From Oceanicola sp. D3 (lineage in GTDB: Bacteria; Pseudomonadota; Alphaproteobacteria; Rhodobacterales; Rhodobacteraceae): a DNA stretch of 64,000 bases. The notes below the pieces were generated by a model. That model had not been told where the DNA came from. It did no database searches and saw nothing but the letters and a program-made list of their open reading frames with translations. Positions within the stretch are counted from its first letter, which is position 1. Every line of letters starts with the position of its first letter. Below, piece after piece: positions 8,649 through 17,493 of the stretch. The DNA is taken from positions 1,612,001 to 1,676,000 of the forward strand of contig NZ_CP040932.1 in assembly GCF_006351965.1 (NCBI RefSeq), read 5' to 3'. The position numbers were made by a program, and so were the translations under genes.

Positions 8649-8760
8649 GGAGGCCAGCCCCCCGCACCAAGCGATTAGCGGGGGGCCAGCCCCCCGCACC
8701 ACACGATCAGCGGGGGCCAGCCCCCCGCACCCCCCGGGATACTTTCAGCAAGAAAATGAG
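8649..8760 (+). repeat. Composite intergenic repeat: three GC palindrome units plus AT-rich tail
   Basis: The core GGCCAGCCCCCCGCACC occurs three times with a period of about 32 bases (8652-8668, 8685-8701, 8716-8732). The units are separated by CGATTAGCG or CGATCAGCG. Immediately after come CCCCGGGATACTTTCAGC and AAGAAAATGA. The same order of parts occurs at 47.4 kb. Each unit is self-complementary and would form a hairpin. It occupies most of the gap between the AsmA-like gene and queA. Confidence 0.85.
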
Positions 8761-8845
8761 CAGGGGGGCGTTAACCTTGATTTTTGGTCAAGGCGGCTCG
8801 GGTTGGGGCTTGTGTCGGGGGGGCTGGCGCTTGTAGGGCGCGGGC

Positions 8846-9901
8846 ATGAAGCTGGATGATTTTGATTTTGACCTGCCCGAAGAGCTGATCGCCGTGCGCC
8901 CCGCCTATCCGCGCGGGGCCTCACGGCTGTTGGTGGCCGGGGCCGATTGGATTGATGACCGGGGGGTGGGCGATATTTGCGACTACCTGCGGCCCGGCGA
9001 CCGGCTGGTGCTGAACAACACCAAGGTGATCCCGGCGCGGCTTTCGGGTGTGCGGCGGCGCGACTCGGCGCAAGGCATGGTTGAGGCGCGGGTGGAGGTG
9101 ACGCTGCTGGAGCCGGGCACGGGCGGCGAGTGGCTGGCGCTGGCGCGGCCCGCCCGCAAGGTGAAGCCGGGCGAAGTGGTGGAGTTTGGCGCCGGGCTGA
9201 AGGCCGAGGTGCTCAGCCGCGACGGGGGCGAGGTGCGGCTGCGGTTTTCTGCCGAGGGCGAGGCCTTTGACGCGGCGCTGGAGCAGGTCGGCGCGATGCC
9301 GCTGCCGCCCTATATCGCCGCGCGGCGGGTCGCCGATGAGGCCGACCGCGAGGATTATCAGACGGTCTTTGCCAAACATACCGGCGCTGTGGCCGCACCG
9401 ACCGCCTCGCTGCATTTCGACGCCGCATTGCTGGCGCGGATCGAGGCGATGGGCGTGGGGCTGACGGAGGTGACGCTGCACGTGGGGGCGGGCACCTTCT
9501 TGCCAGTGACGGTGGAGGATGTGACAACCCACCGTATGCACGCCGAGCGTGGCGAGGTTACGGCGCAGGCGGCCGATGAGATCAACGCCACCAAGGCGGC
9601 GGGCGGGCGGATCATCCCCGTGGGCACCACCGCGCTGCGGCTGATCGAGAGCGCGGCCGCGGGCCCGGGCCGGATTGCGCCGTGGCAGGGGGAGACCGAT
9701 ATCTTCATCTACCCCGGCTTTCAGTTTGCGCTGACAGACGCGCTGATGACCAATTTCCACCTGCCCAAGAGCACGCTGATGATGCTGGTCTCGGCGCTGA
9801 TGGGGCAGGAGCGGATAGGCGAAATTTACCGCCATGCCATAGAAGCGCGATACCGCTTCTTCAGCTATGGCGACAGCTCGCTGCTGCTGCCGGGCGAATA
9901 A
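8846..9901 (+). CDS. queA: tRNA preQ1(34) S-adenosylmethionine ribosyltransferase-isomerase QueA
   Basis: A full-length 351-residue QueA. It opens with the family signature [20 protein letters not shown] and has [16 protein letters not shown] and the C-terminal segment THRMHAE...[12 protein letters not shown]...FIYPGFQF. It transfers and isomerises the ribosyl part of SAM onto preQ1 at the wobble position of Asn, Asp, His and Tyr tRNAs, the penultimate step of queuosine synthesis. No tgt gene is present in the window. The gene is followed after 78 bases by an MFS transporter on the same strand. Confidence 0.96.
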   Translation: MKLDDFDFDLPEELIAVRPAYPRGASRLLVAGADWIDDRGVGDICDYLRPGDRLVLNNTKVIPARLSGVRRRDSAQGMVEARVEVTLLEPGTGGEWLALARPARKVKPGEVVEFGAGLKAEVLSRDGGEVRLRFSAEGEAFDAALEQVGAMPLPPYIAARRVADEADREDYQTVFAKHTGAVAAPTASLHFDAALLARIEAMGVGLTEVTLHVGAGTFLPVTVEDVTTHRMHAERGEVTAQAADEINATKAAGGRIIPVGTTALRLIESAAAGPGRIAPWQGETDIFIYPGFQFALTDALMTNFHLPKSTLMMLVSALMGQERIGEIYRHAIEARYRFFSYGDSSLLLPGE

Positions 9902-9979
9902 CGACAGGGCGTGTCGCTGTGAAGCGGTTACCCCCGGAGCCGATGGGCCATCTGGGGCGAAGCAAGGAAAGGCCGGATA

Positions 9980-11269
9980 ATGATTAAGGTGATCGCAAGT
10001 ACCTGGGCGCTGCTGATCGGCGTGATGCTGCTGATGGTGGGCAACGGTGTGCAGGGCACGCTGCTGGGTATCCGCGGCTCGCTGGAGGGGTTTTCGACCC
10101 TGCAGATGTCATTCGTGATGTCGGCCTATTTCGTGGGCTTTCTTGGCGGCAGCCGGATGGCGCCGGAGATGATCCGCCGGGTCGGCCATGTGCGGGTGTT
10201 TGCGGCGCTTGGCAGCTTTATCAGCGCGGTGCTGATCCTCTACCCGACGGTGGCCAACCCCTGGGCCTGGATGGTGGGGCGGGTGATCATCGGTTTTTGC
10301 TTCTCGGGCGTTTACGTGACCGCCGAGAGCTGGCTGAACAACTCGGTGACCAACGACATCCGCGGCAAGGCGCTTTCGCTCTACATGATCGTGCAGATGG
10401 TGGGGATCGTGGCGGCGCAGTTCCTGCTAGTGGCGGGCGACCCGACCGGCTTTGTGCTCTTCGTGATCCCGAGCGTGCTGGTTTCGATCTCCTTCGCACC
10501 GATTTTGCTGAGCGTGCAGCCCACGCCCGCGTTTGACACCACCAAGCCGCTCTCGTTGATCGAGCTTTACCACGTGTCGCCGCTTGGCATGGTGGGCGCC
10601 TTCCTGCTTGGCGGGGTCTATGCCGCCATGTTCGGCATGTCGGCGGTCTTTGCCACGCAGGCTGGCTTTTCGGTGGTGGAAACCTCCACCTTCGTGGCCT
10701 CGATCTACGTTGGCGGGCTACTGATGCAATATCCCATCGGCTGGGTCAGCGACCGGATGGACAGGCGGTTGCTGATTGCCATGCTCGGCATTGGCGGTGC
10801 GCTCGCCGGGGCCTTCGGGCTGGTGTTTGGCGGGGCCTTCGTTGCCGTGCTCGTTGCGGGCTTCATGATCGGGGGCATGAGCAACCCGCTCTATGCGCTG
10901 CTCATCGCCTATACCAACGACTTTCTGGAGGTTGATGACATGGCCGCCGCCTCGGGCGGGCTGATCTTCATCAACGGGGTGGGGGCGATTGCGGGGCCAA
11001 TCGTGACCGGTTGGTTCATGGGGCTGATCGGGCCGCTTGGCTTTTTCGTCTACATCGCTCTCCTGATGACGGCGGTGGCGGGCTATGCGTTTTGGCGGAT
11101 GACCCGGCGTCCGGGTGTTTCGGTGGAAGACACAGGCTCCTACGCACCGGTCTTGCCCTCGTCCACGGCGGTGGCTGTGGATATGGCCCAGGAATACTTC
11201 GTGGAAGGGCTTGAGGAGGACGCCGAGGAGGAGGCATCTGCCGAAGAGGGCGCAGAAGCCCGCCCCTGA
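9980..11269 (+). CDS. MFS transporter (YcaD-like)
   Basis: A 429-residue protein with about 12 hydrophobic segments in two halves and the YcaD-like N-terminus (TWALLIGVMLLMVGNGVQGTLLG shortened here). The loop motif GWVSDRMDRR after helix 8 is the duplicated MFS motif A. The C-terminus ends in a highly acidic tail (EEDAEEEASAEEGAE). It is a cytoplasmic-membrane proton-linked carrier; the substrate cannot be told from sequence. The GTG/ATG context AAGGCCGGATA precedes the ATG at 9980. Confidence 0.85.
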   Translation: MIKVIASTWALLIGVMLLMVGNGVQGTLLGIRGSLEGFSTLQMSFVMSAYFVGFLGGSRMAPEMIRRVGHVRVFAALGSFISAVLILYPTVANPWAWMVGRVIIGFCFSGVYVTAESWLNNSVTNDIRGKALSLYMIVQMVGIVAAQFLLVAGDPTGFVLFVIPSVLVSISFAPILLSVQPTPAFDTTKPLSLIELYHVSPLGMVGAFLLGGVYAAMFGMSAVFATQAGFSVVETSTFVASIYVGGLLMQYPIGWVSDRMDRRLLIAMLGIGGALAGAFGLVFGGAFVAVLVAGFMIGGMSNPLYALLIAYTNDFLEVDDMAAASGGLIFINGVGAIAGPIVTGWFMGLIGPLGFFVYIALLMTAVAGYAFWRMTRRPGVSVEDTGSYAPVLPSSTAVAVDMAQEYFVEGLEEDAEEEASAEEGAEARP

Positions 11270-11320
11270 CAGTTGTGCGGCCCGCCGTCGCATGCAAGTC
11301 TGGAGGTGGGAGGATTGTGC

Positions 11321-11917
11321 ATGGTCGAGCCGGAAGAGATTTGCCGGTTCTGGGTCGATGAGATTGGCCCGGACGGCTGGTATGTTCAGGATGAGGCGCT
11401 GGATGCGGACATCCGCGCGCGCTTTCTGGAAAGCTGGGAAGCGGTGGCCGCCGGTGCGCGGCTGCCTTGGGGCTGGACGGCGCGCGAGGTGCTGGCCCGG
11501 CTGATCCTCGTGGATCAGTTCCCGCGCAACATGTTTCGTGGGGACGGGCGCAGCTTTGACACCGATGGGATGGCGCGCGAATGGTCCAAATGGGCCGTGG
11601 CCGAGCGCAAGGATGCCCGGGTAACGGGCCTGGCGCAGCAGTTTTTCTACCTGCCGCTGATGCACTCGGAGGTGTTGGCCGATCAGGATGCGGCGGTGCG
11701 GCTGTTTCTGACCCGGATGCCGGGGACCGACAATCTGCGCCACGCGCGGGCGCATCGGCAGGTGATCCGCGACTTTGGCCAGTTTCCCTATCGCAACGCG
11801 GCGCTTGGGCGGCCCTCAAGCGCGCGCGAGTTGGCCTATCTGGAGGCAGGGGGCTATCGGTGGTCGCTCAACCACGTCGATGACGCGGGCGGCGGAAGCT
11901 GGGGCTCGCACGAGTAA
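11321..11917 (+). CDS. DUF924 family protein
   Basis: A 198-residue soluble protein with the DUF924 hallmarks: an N-terminal ICRFWVDEIGPDGWY, LARLILVDQFPRNMFRG, QQFFYLPLMHSE and RQVIRDFGQFPYRNAALGR. The fold is an all-helical TPR-like array in solved relatives; the function is unknown. I start at the ATG at 11321, preceded by GGAGGTGGGAGG; an upstream in-frame start at 11273 adds residues foreign to the family. It begins 51 bases after the MFS gene and may be co-transcribed. Confidence 0.88.
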   Translation: MVEPEEICRFWVDEIGPDGWYVQDEALDADIRARFLESWEAVAAGARLPWGWTAREVLARLILVDQFPRNMFRGDGRSFDTDGMAREWSKWAVAERKDARVTGLAQQFFYLPLMHSEVLADQDAAVRLFLTRMPGTDNLRHARAHRQVIRDFGQFPYRNAALGRPSSARELAYLEAGGYRWSLNHVDDAGGGSWGSHE

Positions 11918-12001
11918 GGTGCTGTTTGCGCTTGTGTTTCGCGCAGCCGCGCGGGTGCGGCATATCTGTGCGGGGCAGGGGCTATCGCCGGGTGGCGAAA
12001 A

Positions 12002-12023
12002 TAGTTTAATACCAAACTAGTTT
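12002..12023. promoter_or_regulatory. AT-rich palindromic box in the lpd leader
   Basis: TAGTTT (12002-12007), then the perfect palindrome AAACTAGTTT (12014-12023), stand out as an AT-rich island just ahead of the GGGAGAG ribosome-binding site of lpd. TAGTTT and the following AAACTA also form an inverted pair. It could be an operator or part of the promoter; no regulator is encoded next to it. Confidence 0.4.
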
Positions 12024-12040
12024 TAGAACGGGAGAGAATC

Positions 12041-13435
<1,395 letters not shown>

Positions 13436-13518
13436 CGCGGAAAGCGAGAGCTTTCTGCGACGGTGGGCGGCAGTGGATCGCGCAGCGATCTGCGAAAGCC
13501 GATACCGTTGAAGATGAG

Positions 13519-13543
13519 GGGCGTCCTGCGGGGCGCCCTTTTT
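13519..13543 (+). terminator. Rho-independent terminator of lpdA
   Basis: GGGCGTCC (13519-13526) pairs with GGGCGCCC (13531-13538) through one G-U pair and a TGCG loop, followed by TTTTT. It separates lpdA from the phenylacetate operon. Confidence 0.85.
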
Positions 13544-13574
13544 GCTGTGCGGTGCGGGTGGCCGCAAATGGTCA

Positions 13575-13659
13575 TTGGTTACCGAAAGCATAGCTAACTA
13601 AGATTTCGGTAACGTATTGCTTGCGCCGAATCCCCTGCGGGCGTAGTTTCGGCGCAAGC
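13575..13659 (+). promoter_or_regulatory. Candidate paa promoter with two long inverted repeats (operators)
   Basis: First inverted repeat: GTTACCGAAA (13578-13587) with TTTCGGTAAC (13604-13613), perfect 10-base arms. Second: a 12-base arm GCTTGCGCCGAA (13619-13630) with TTCGGCGCAAGC (13648-13659), also perfect. The spacers are 16 and 17 bases. A possible sigma-70 promoter, TTGGTT (13575-13580) then TAAGAT (13599-13604), overlaps the first repeat. The second repeat ends 20 bases before the thiolase ATG, which has the strong site GGGAGGAG. The arrangement suggests repression by a dimeric regulator such as a TetR-type PaaR; none is encoded in the window. Confidence 0.6.
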
Positions 13660-13678
13660 GAGCAGGGAGGAGCAAGCC

Positions 13679-14887
13679 ATGGCCGGAGAGGCTTTCATTT
13701 GTGACGGGGTGCGCACGGCGATTGGCCGCTATGGCGGGGCGCTATCTTCCGTGCGGGCGGATGACCTTGCCGCGGTGCCGATCAAGGCGCTGATGGCGCG
13801 CAACACCGGGCTCGACCCTGCGGCGATTGACGATGTGATCTATGGCTGCGCCAACCAAGCGGGGGAAGACAACCGCAACGTGGCGCGGATGGCGCTGCTG
13901 CTGGCGGGCCTGCCCGAGACGGTGCCGGGGGCGACGATCAACCGGCTTTGCGCCAGCGGGATGGATGCCATCGGCACCGTGAGCCGCGCGATCAAGGCGG
14001 GCGATTATGACCTCGCCATTGCAGGCGGCGTCGAGAGCATGAGCCGCGCGCCTTTCGTCATGGGCAAGGCGACCTCGGCGTTTTCCCGTGCCGCCGAGAT
14101 GTATGACACCACCATTGGCTGGCGCTTTGTGAACAAGGCGATGAAGGCGGCCTACGGCGTGGATTCCATGCCCCAAACCGCCGACAACGTGGCCGCCGAT
14201 TGGGGCGTGAGTCGCGAGGATCAGGATGCCTTTGCCGCCCGCAGCCAAGCCCGTTGGGCCGGGGCGGATGCGGCGGGCGTGTTTGCGGAAGAGATCGTTC
14301 CCGTCGAGGTGCCCCAGCGCAAGGGCGAGCCGGTTGTGGTGGATCGTGACGAGCACCCGCGCCCCGGCACCACGGCAGAGCAGCTCGGGCGGCTCAAGGG
14401 CGTGAACGGGCCGGAGCTGACGGTGACGGCCGGCAATGCCTCTGGCGTCAATGACGGGTCGGCGGCGCTGCTGGTGGCGAGCGAGGGCGCGGCCCATGTG
14501 CATGGGCTCAAGCCGCTGGCGCGGATTGTAACGATGCAGTCGGCAGGCGTGGCGCCACGGGTGATGGGCGTGGGGCCGGTGCCGGCGGTGCGCAAGGCGC
14601 TGGCCAAGGCCGGGCTTTCCATCGAGCAGATGGATGTAATCGAGCTGAACGAGGCCTTCGCCGCGCAGGGCCTCGCCGTGCTGCGCGACCTCGGCGTTGC
14701 CGATGACGCGGCGCATGTGAACCCCAACGGCGGGGCCATCGCCATCGGCCACCCGCTCGGCATGAGCGGTGCGCGGATCGTGCTGACAGCGGCCCGCGAG
14801 CTTCAGCGGCGCGGCGGCAAATATGCGCTCTGCACCATGTGCGTGGGCGTGGGGCAGGGGGTTGCCCTGATCATTGAAAGGGTCTGA
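13679..14887 (+). CDS. paaJ: 3-oxoadipyl-CoA thiolase (PaaJ/PcaF type)
   Basis: A 402-residue thiolase with the acylated cysteine in NRLCASGMDAI (Cys91). It also has GGAIAIGHPLGMSGAR, containing the catalytic histidine, and the C-terminal CTMCVGVGQG, with the second cysteine. The N-terminus FICDGVRTAIGRYGGALSSVRADDL matches beta-ketoadipyl-CoA thiolases, which cleave 3-oxoadipyl-CoA to succinyl-CoA and acetyl-CoA in phenylacetate and aromatic-ring pathways. As first gene of the paa operon, 3 bases ahead of paaA, it is best read as the last enzyme of phenylacetate catabolism. A general acetyl-CoA acetyltransferase is a weaker alternative. Confidence 0.92.
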   Translation: MAGEAFICDGVRTAIGRYGGALSSVRADDLAAVPIKALMARNTGLDPAAIDDVIYGCANQAGEDNRNVARMALLLAGLPETVPGATINRLCASGMDAIGTVSRAIKAGDYDLAIAGGVESMSRAPFVMGKATSAFSRAAEMYDTTIGWRFVNKAMKAAYGVDSMPQTADNVAADWGVSREDQDAFAARSQARWAGADAAGVFAEEIVPVEVPQRKGEPVVVDRDEHPRPGTTAEQLGRLKGVNGPELTVTAGNASGVNDGSAALLVASEGAAHVHGLKPLARIVTMQSAGVAPRVMGVGPVPAVRKALAKAGLSIEQMDVIELNEAFAAQGLAVLRDLGVADDAAHVNPNGGAIAIGHPLGMSGARIVLTAARELQRRGGKYALCTMCVGVGQGVALIIERV

Positions 14888-14890
14888 CCG

Positions 14891-15877
14891 ATGTATGCAC
14901 AGATGATCAAATCTGAGGGCGGAAAGAGCCGCGAGGAGATGAGCCCCGAGGAGGCGGCGTTTCAGGATCGGATCGACGCGGGCGAAACCATCGAGCCGAT
15001 GGATTGGATGCCCGAGGGCTACCGGAAAACGCTGATCCGCCAGATCGGGCAGCACGCGCATTCCGAGATCGTGGGGCAATTGCCGGAGGGCAACTGGATC
15101 ACCCGCGCGCCGACGCTGGAGCGCAAGGCGATCCTGCTGGCCAAGGTGCAGGACGAGGCGGGGCATGGGCTTTACTTGTATTGCGCGGCGGAGACGCTGG
15201 GGATTTCGCGCGACGACATGACGGAGCAGCTGCTCTCGGGGCGGATGAAGTATTCGAGCATCTTCAACTACCCGACGCTGAGCTGGGCCGATATCGGCGC
15301 GGTCGGCTGGCTGGTGGATGGTGCGGCGATCATGAACCAGGTGCCGCTGCAACGCACGAGCTACGGCCCCTATTCCCGCGCGATGATCCGGATCTGCAAG
15401 GAGGAGTCGTTTCACCAGCGGCAGGGGTTCGACATCATGATGAAGATGGCGAAGGGGACGGAGGCGCAGCGCCGGATGGCGCAGGATGCGCTGGATCGAT
15501 TCTGGTATCCCTCGCTGATGATGTTCGGGCCGAGCGATGCAGAGAGCGTGCATTCGGCGCAGAACATGGCTTGGCGGATCAAGATCAACGGCAATGACGA
15601 GCTGCGCCAGAAGTTCGTGGACCAGACGGTGCCGCAGGCGGAATTCCTCGGGCTGACGGTGCCCGACGAGCACCTGAAGTGGAACGAGGAGAAGGGCGGC
15701 TACGACTTTTCCGAGCCGGATTGGGAGGAGTTCTTTGCCGTTCTGAAGGGCGCAGGCCCGGAGAGCGCCGAGCGGATGAAGGCACGGCAGGACGCGTGGG
15801 ATGAGGGGCAATGGGTGCGCGATGCAATGAGCGCCCATGCGGCGAAAAAGGCGGCCCGGCGGGAAGCGGCGGAGTAG
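14891..15877 (+). CDS. paaA: 1,2-phenylacetyl-CoA epoxidase catalytic subunit PaaA
   Basis: A 328-residue protein matching PaaA along its length: [25 protein letters not shown], then [21 protein letters not shown] and [11 protein letters not shown]. These give the ferritin-like di-iron ligands as E/ExxH pairs (each quoted piece is a short part of the family signature). It is the oxygen-activating subunit of the PaaABCE monooxygenase that makes ring-1,2-epoxyphenylacetyl-CoA in the cytoplasm. The ATG follows the thiolase stop by 3 bases, so they are probably translationally coupled. A hairpin repeat separates it from paaB. Confidence 0.96.
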   Translation: MYAQMIKSEGGKSREEMSPEEAAFQDRIDAGETIEPMDWMPEGYRKTLIRQIGQHAHSEIVGQLPEGNWITRAPTLERKAILLAKVQDEAGHGLYLYCAAETLGISRDDMTEQLLSGRMKYSSIFNYPTLSWADIGAVGWLVDGAAIMNQVPLQRTSYGPYSRAMIRICKEESFHQRQGFDIMMKMAKGTEAQRRMAQDALDRFWYPSLMMFGPSDAESVHSAQNMAWRIKINGNDELRQKFVDQTVPQAEFLGLTVPDEHLKWNEEKGGYDFSEPDWEEFFAVLKGAGPESAERMKARQDAWDEGQWVRDAMSAHAAKKAARREAAE

Positions 15878-15880
15878 TTG

Positions 15881-15947
15881 CGTCATCCTCGGGCCTGACC
15901 CGAGGATCTCTTGGAATGAGGCCCTCGGGTCAGGCCCGAGGATGACG
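15881..15947. repeat. Inverted pair of a GTCATCCTCGGG-type repeat inside the paa operon
   Basis: The 25-base arm at 15881-15905 (beginning CGTCATCCTCGGGCCTGACC) is the exact reverse complement of 15923-15947, with a 17-base spacer. Each arm also contains its own small dyad, CCTCGGG/CCCGAGG. The same repeat family occurs three times at 54.97-55.08 kb. Lying between paaA and paaB, the RNA hairpin could change mRNA stability or read-through. Confidence 0.85.
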
Positions 15948-15964
15948 GTGAAAGGGAGAGAGCG

Positions 15965-16249
15965 ATGAGCAGGGAATGGCCGTTATGGGAGGTGTTCATC
16001 CGGGGCAGCCACGGGATGAGCCATCGGCATGTGGGGAGCTTGCACGCGGCGGATGCCGAGCACGCGCTGCTTTCGGCACGGGATGTCTATACGCGGCGCA
16101 ACGAGGGGGTTTCGATCTGGGTCGTGCCCTCGGTGCAGATCACCGCGTCGAACCCCGATGACAAGGGGCCGTTCTACGAGCCGTCGCAAAGCAAGGTTTA
16201 TCGGCATCCCAGCTTCTTCGACATCCCCGACGACGTGGGGGCGATGTGA
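15965..16249 (+). CDS. paaB: Phenylacetyl-CoA epoxidase subunit PaaB
   Basis: A 94-residue protein with the PaaB signatures WPLWEVFIRGSHGMSHRHVG, HAADAEHALLSARDVYTRR and SIWVVPS. PaaB is a small structural subunit that bridges the PaaA/PaaC heterodimers of the epoxidase; it has no catalytic site of its own. GGGAGAGAGCG precedes the ATG at 15965. Its TGA overlaps the start of paaC. Confidence 0.96.
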   Translation: MSREWPLWEVFIRGSHGMSHRHVGSLHAADAEHALLSARDVYTRRNEGVSIWVVPSVQITASNPDDKGPFYEPSQSKVYRHPSFFDIPDDVGAM

Positions 16250-17010
16250 TGCTGGATGCGGGCTTTGATCCGGTCGAGGCGCTGGCGCTGCGGATGGGAG
16301 ACAATGCGCTGATCCTCGGCCATCGCGTCTCCGAGTGGTGCGGCCATGCGCCGGTGCTGGAGGAGGATATTGCGCTGGCCAACATCGCGCTCGACCTGAT
16401 CGGGCAGGCGCAGCTCTGGCTGGGGCTGGCGGGAGAGGCGAGGGGCAAGAGCGCGGATGAGCTGGCATTTTTGCGCGACGTCTGGGACTTCCGCTGCCTG
16501 CTGCTGGTGGAGCAGCCGAACGGGGATTTCGGGCGCACGGTGATGCGGCAGTTTCTGTTCGACGCGTGGCATGTGGAGATGCTGCGGGGGCTTTCCGGCT
16601 CGTCGGAGCCACGGGTTTCGGAGATTGCACAGAAGGCGCTGCGGGAGGTGGAGTATCACCTTGAGCGGTCCTCGGCGCAGGTGGTTGCGCTGGGCGATGG
16701 CACCGAGGAAAGCCACACCCGGATGCAGGCGGCGCTGGATTGGCTCTGGCCCTGGGCGGGCGAGGCGCTGGTGGCCGATCCGGTGGATGCGGCGCTGGCG
16801 GAGGCCGGCATTGCGCCTGCGCCCGAGGCCCTGCGGCCGGCCTGGGACGCGACGCTTCGGCGGGTGCTGGGCGAGGCGACGCTCACGCTGCCGGAGAGCG
16901 ACTTTGCCCATCGGGGCGGCAAGGACGGCAAGCGACATTCGGAGGCCTTGGGGCATTTGCTGTGCGAGATGCAGTGGCTCCAGCGCGCCTATCCGGGGGC
17001 GGCGTGGTGA
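16249..17010 (+). CDS. paaC: Phenylacetyl-CoA epoxidase structural subunit PaaC
   Basis: A 253-residue helical protein related to PaaA but lacking a full di-iron ligand set. Recognisable parts are GDNALILGHRVSEWCGHAPV, LEEDIALANIALDLIGQA and DFGRTVMRQFLFDAWH. PaaC forms the stable heterodimer with PaaA that binds phenylacetyl-CoA. I choose the ATG at 16249, which overlaps the paaB TGA (TGATG); a GTG one codon upstream is equally in frame. The stop overlaps the GTG start of paaD. Confidence 0.95.
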   Translation: MLDAGFDPVEALALRMGDNALILGHRVSEWCGHAPVLEEDIALANIALDLIGQAQLWLGLAGEARGKSADELAFLRDVWDFRCLLLVEQPNGDFGRTVMRQFLFDAWHVEMLRGLSGSSEPRVSEIAQKALREVEYHLERSSAQVVALGDGTEESHTRMQAALDWLWPWAGEALVADPVDAALAEAGIAPAPEALRPAWDATLRRVLGEATLTLPESDFAHRGGKDGKRHSEALGHLLCEMQWLQRAYPGAAW

Positions 17011-17480
17011 GCGAGGCCAAAGCGCGGCTGTCGGAGGCCGAGGCTTGGCAGGTGCTGGCGGGCGTGCCGGACCCGGAGATCCCGGTGATTTCACTGGTGG
17101 ACCTCGGGGTGATCCGGGGCGTGGGCTACGAGGGCGATACGCTCGTTGTGCGTGTCACCCCGACCTATTCGGGCTGCCCGGCGACCGCCGTTATCAACAT
17201 GGATATCGAAACCGCGCTGCGGGCGGCAGGGGTGGAACACCTCGAATTGCGCCGCCAACTCGCGCCGCCGTGGACGACCGATTGGCTCAGTGCCGAGGGT
17301 CGCGCCAAGCTGGAAACCTACGGCATCGCGCCGCCCCAGCCCGCGGGTGGGCCGGAGCGCTGCCCGCGTTGTGCCTCCAAAAACCTCCATAAGATCAGCC
17401 AGTTCGGCTCCACCCCCTGCAAGGCGCAGTGGCGGTGCGGCGACTGCCTCGAACCCTTCGACTACTTCAAATGTATCTGA
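17007..17480 (+). CDS. paaD: PaaD, iron-sulfur cluster maturation factor for the epoxidase
   Basis: A 157-residue protein. An N-terminal DUF59/MIP18 domain (VPDPEIPVISLVDLGVIRGV; PTYSGCPATAVI) is followed by a C-terminal cysteine-rich segment (CPRC about residue 115, later CGDC and a final Cys) likely to bind metal. PaaD is needed for epoxidase activity but is not part of the purified complex, and is thought to help assemble the Fe-S cluster of PaaE. The GTG start at 17007 overlaps the paaC stop (GTGA); a GTG at 17004 is an alternative. paaE follows after 13 bases. Confidence 0.94.
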   Translation: MSEAKARLSEAEAWQVLAGVPDPEIPVISLVDLGVIRGVGYEGDTLVVRVTPTYSGCPATAVINMDIETALRAAGVEHLELRRQLAPPWTTDWLSAEGRAKLETYGIAPPQPAGGPERCPRCASKNLHKISQFGSTPCKAQWRCGDCLEPFDYFKCI

Positions 17481-17493
17481 AAGGGCACCGGAT

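Noticed and set aside
8649-8760. CRISPR-like short regular repeats
   Set aside because: Only three units, the intervening bases are nearly the same each time rather than unique spacers, and no cas gene is nearby. The units are palindromic intergenic repeats.
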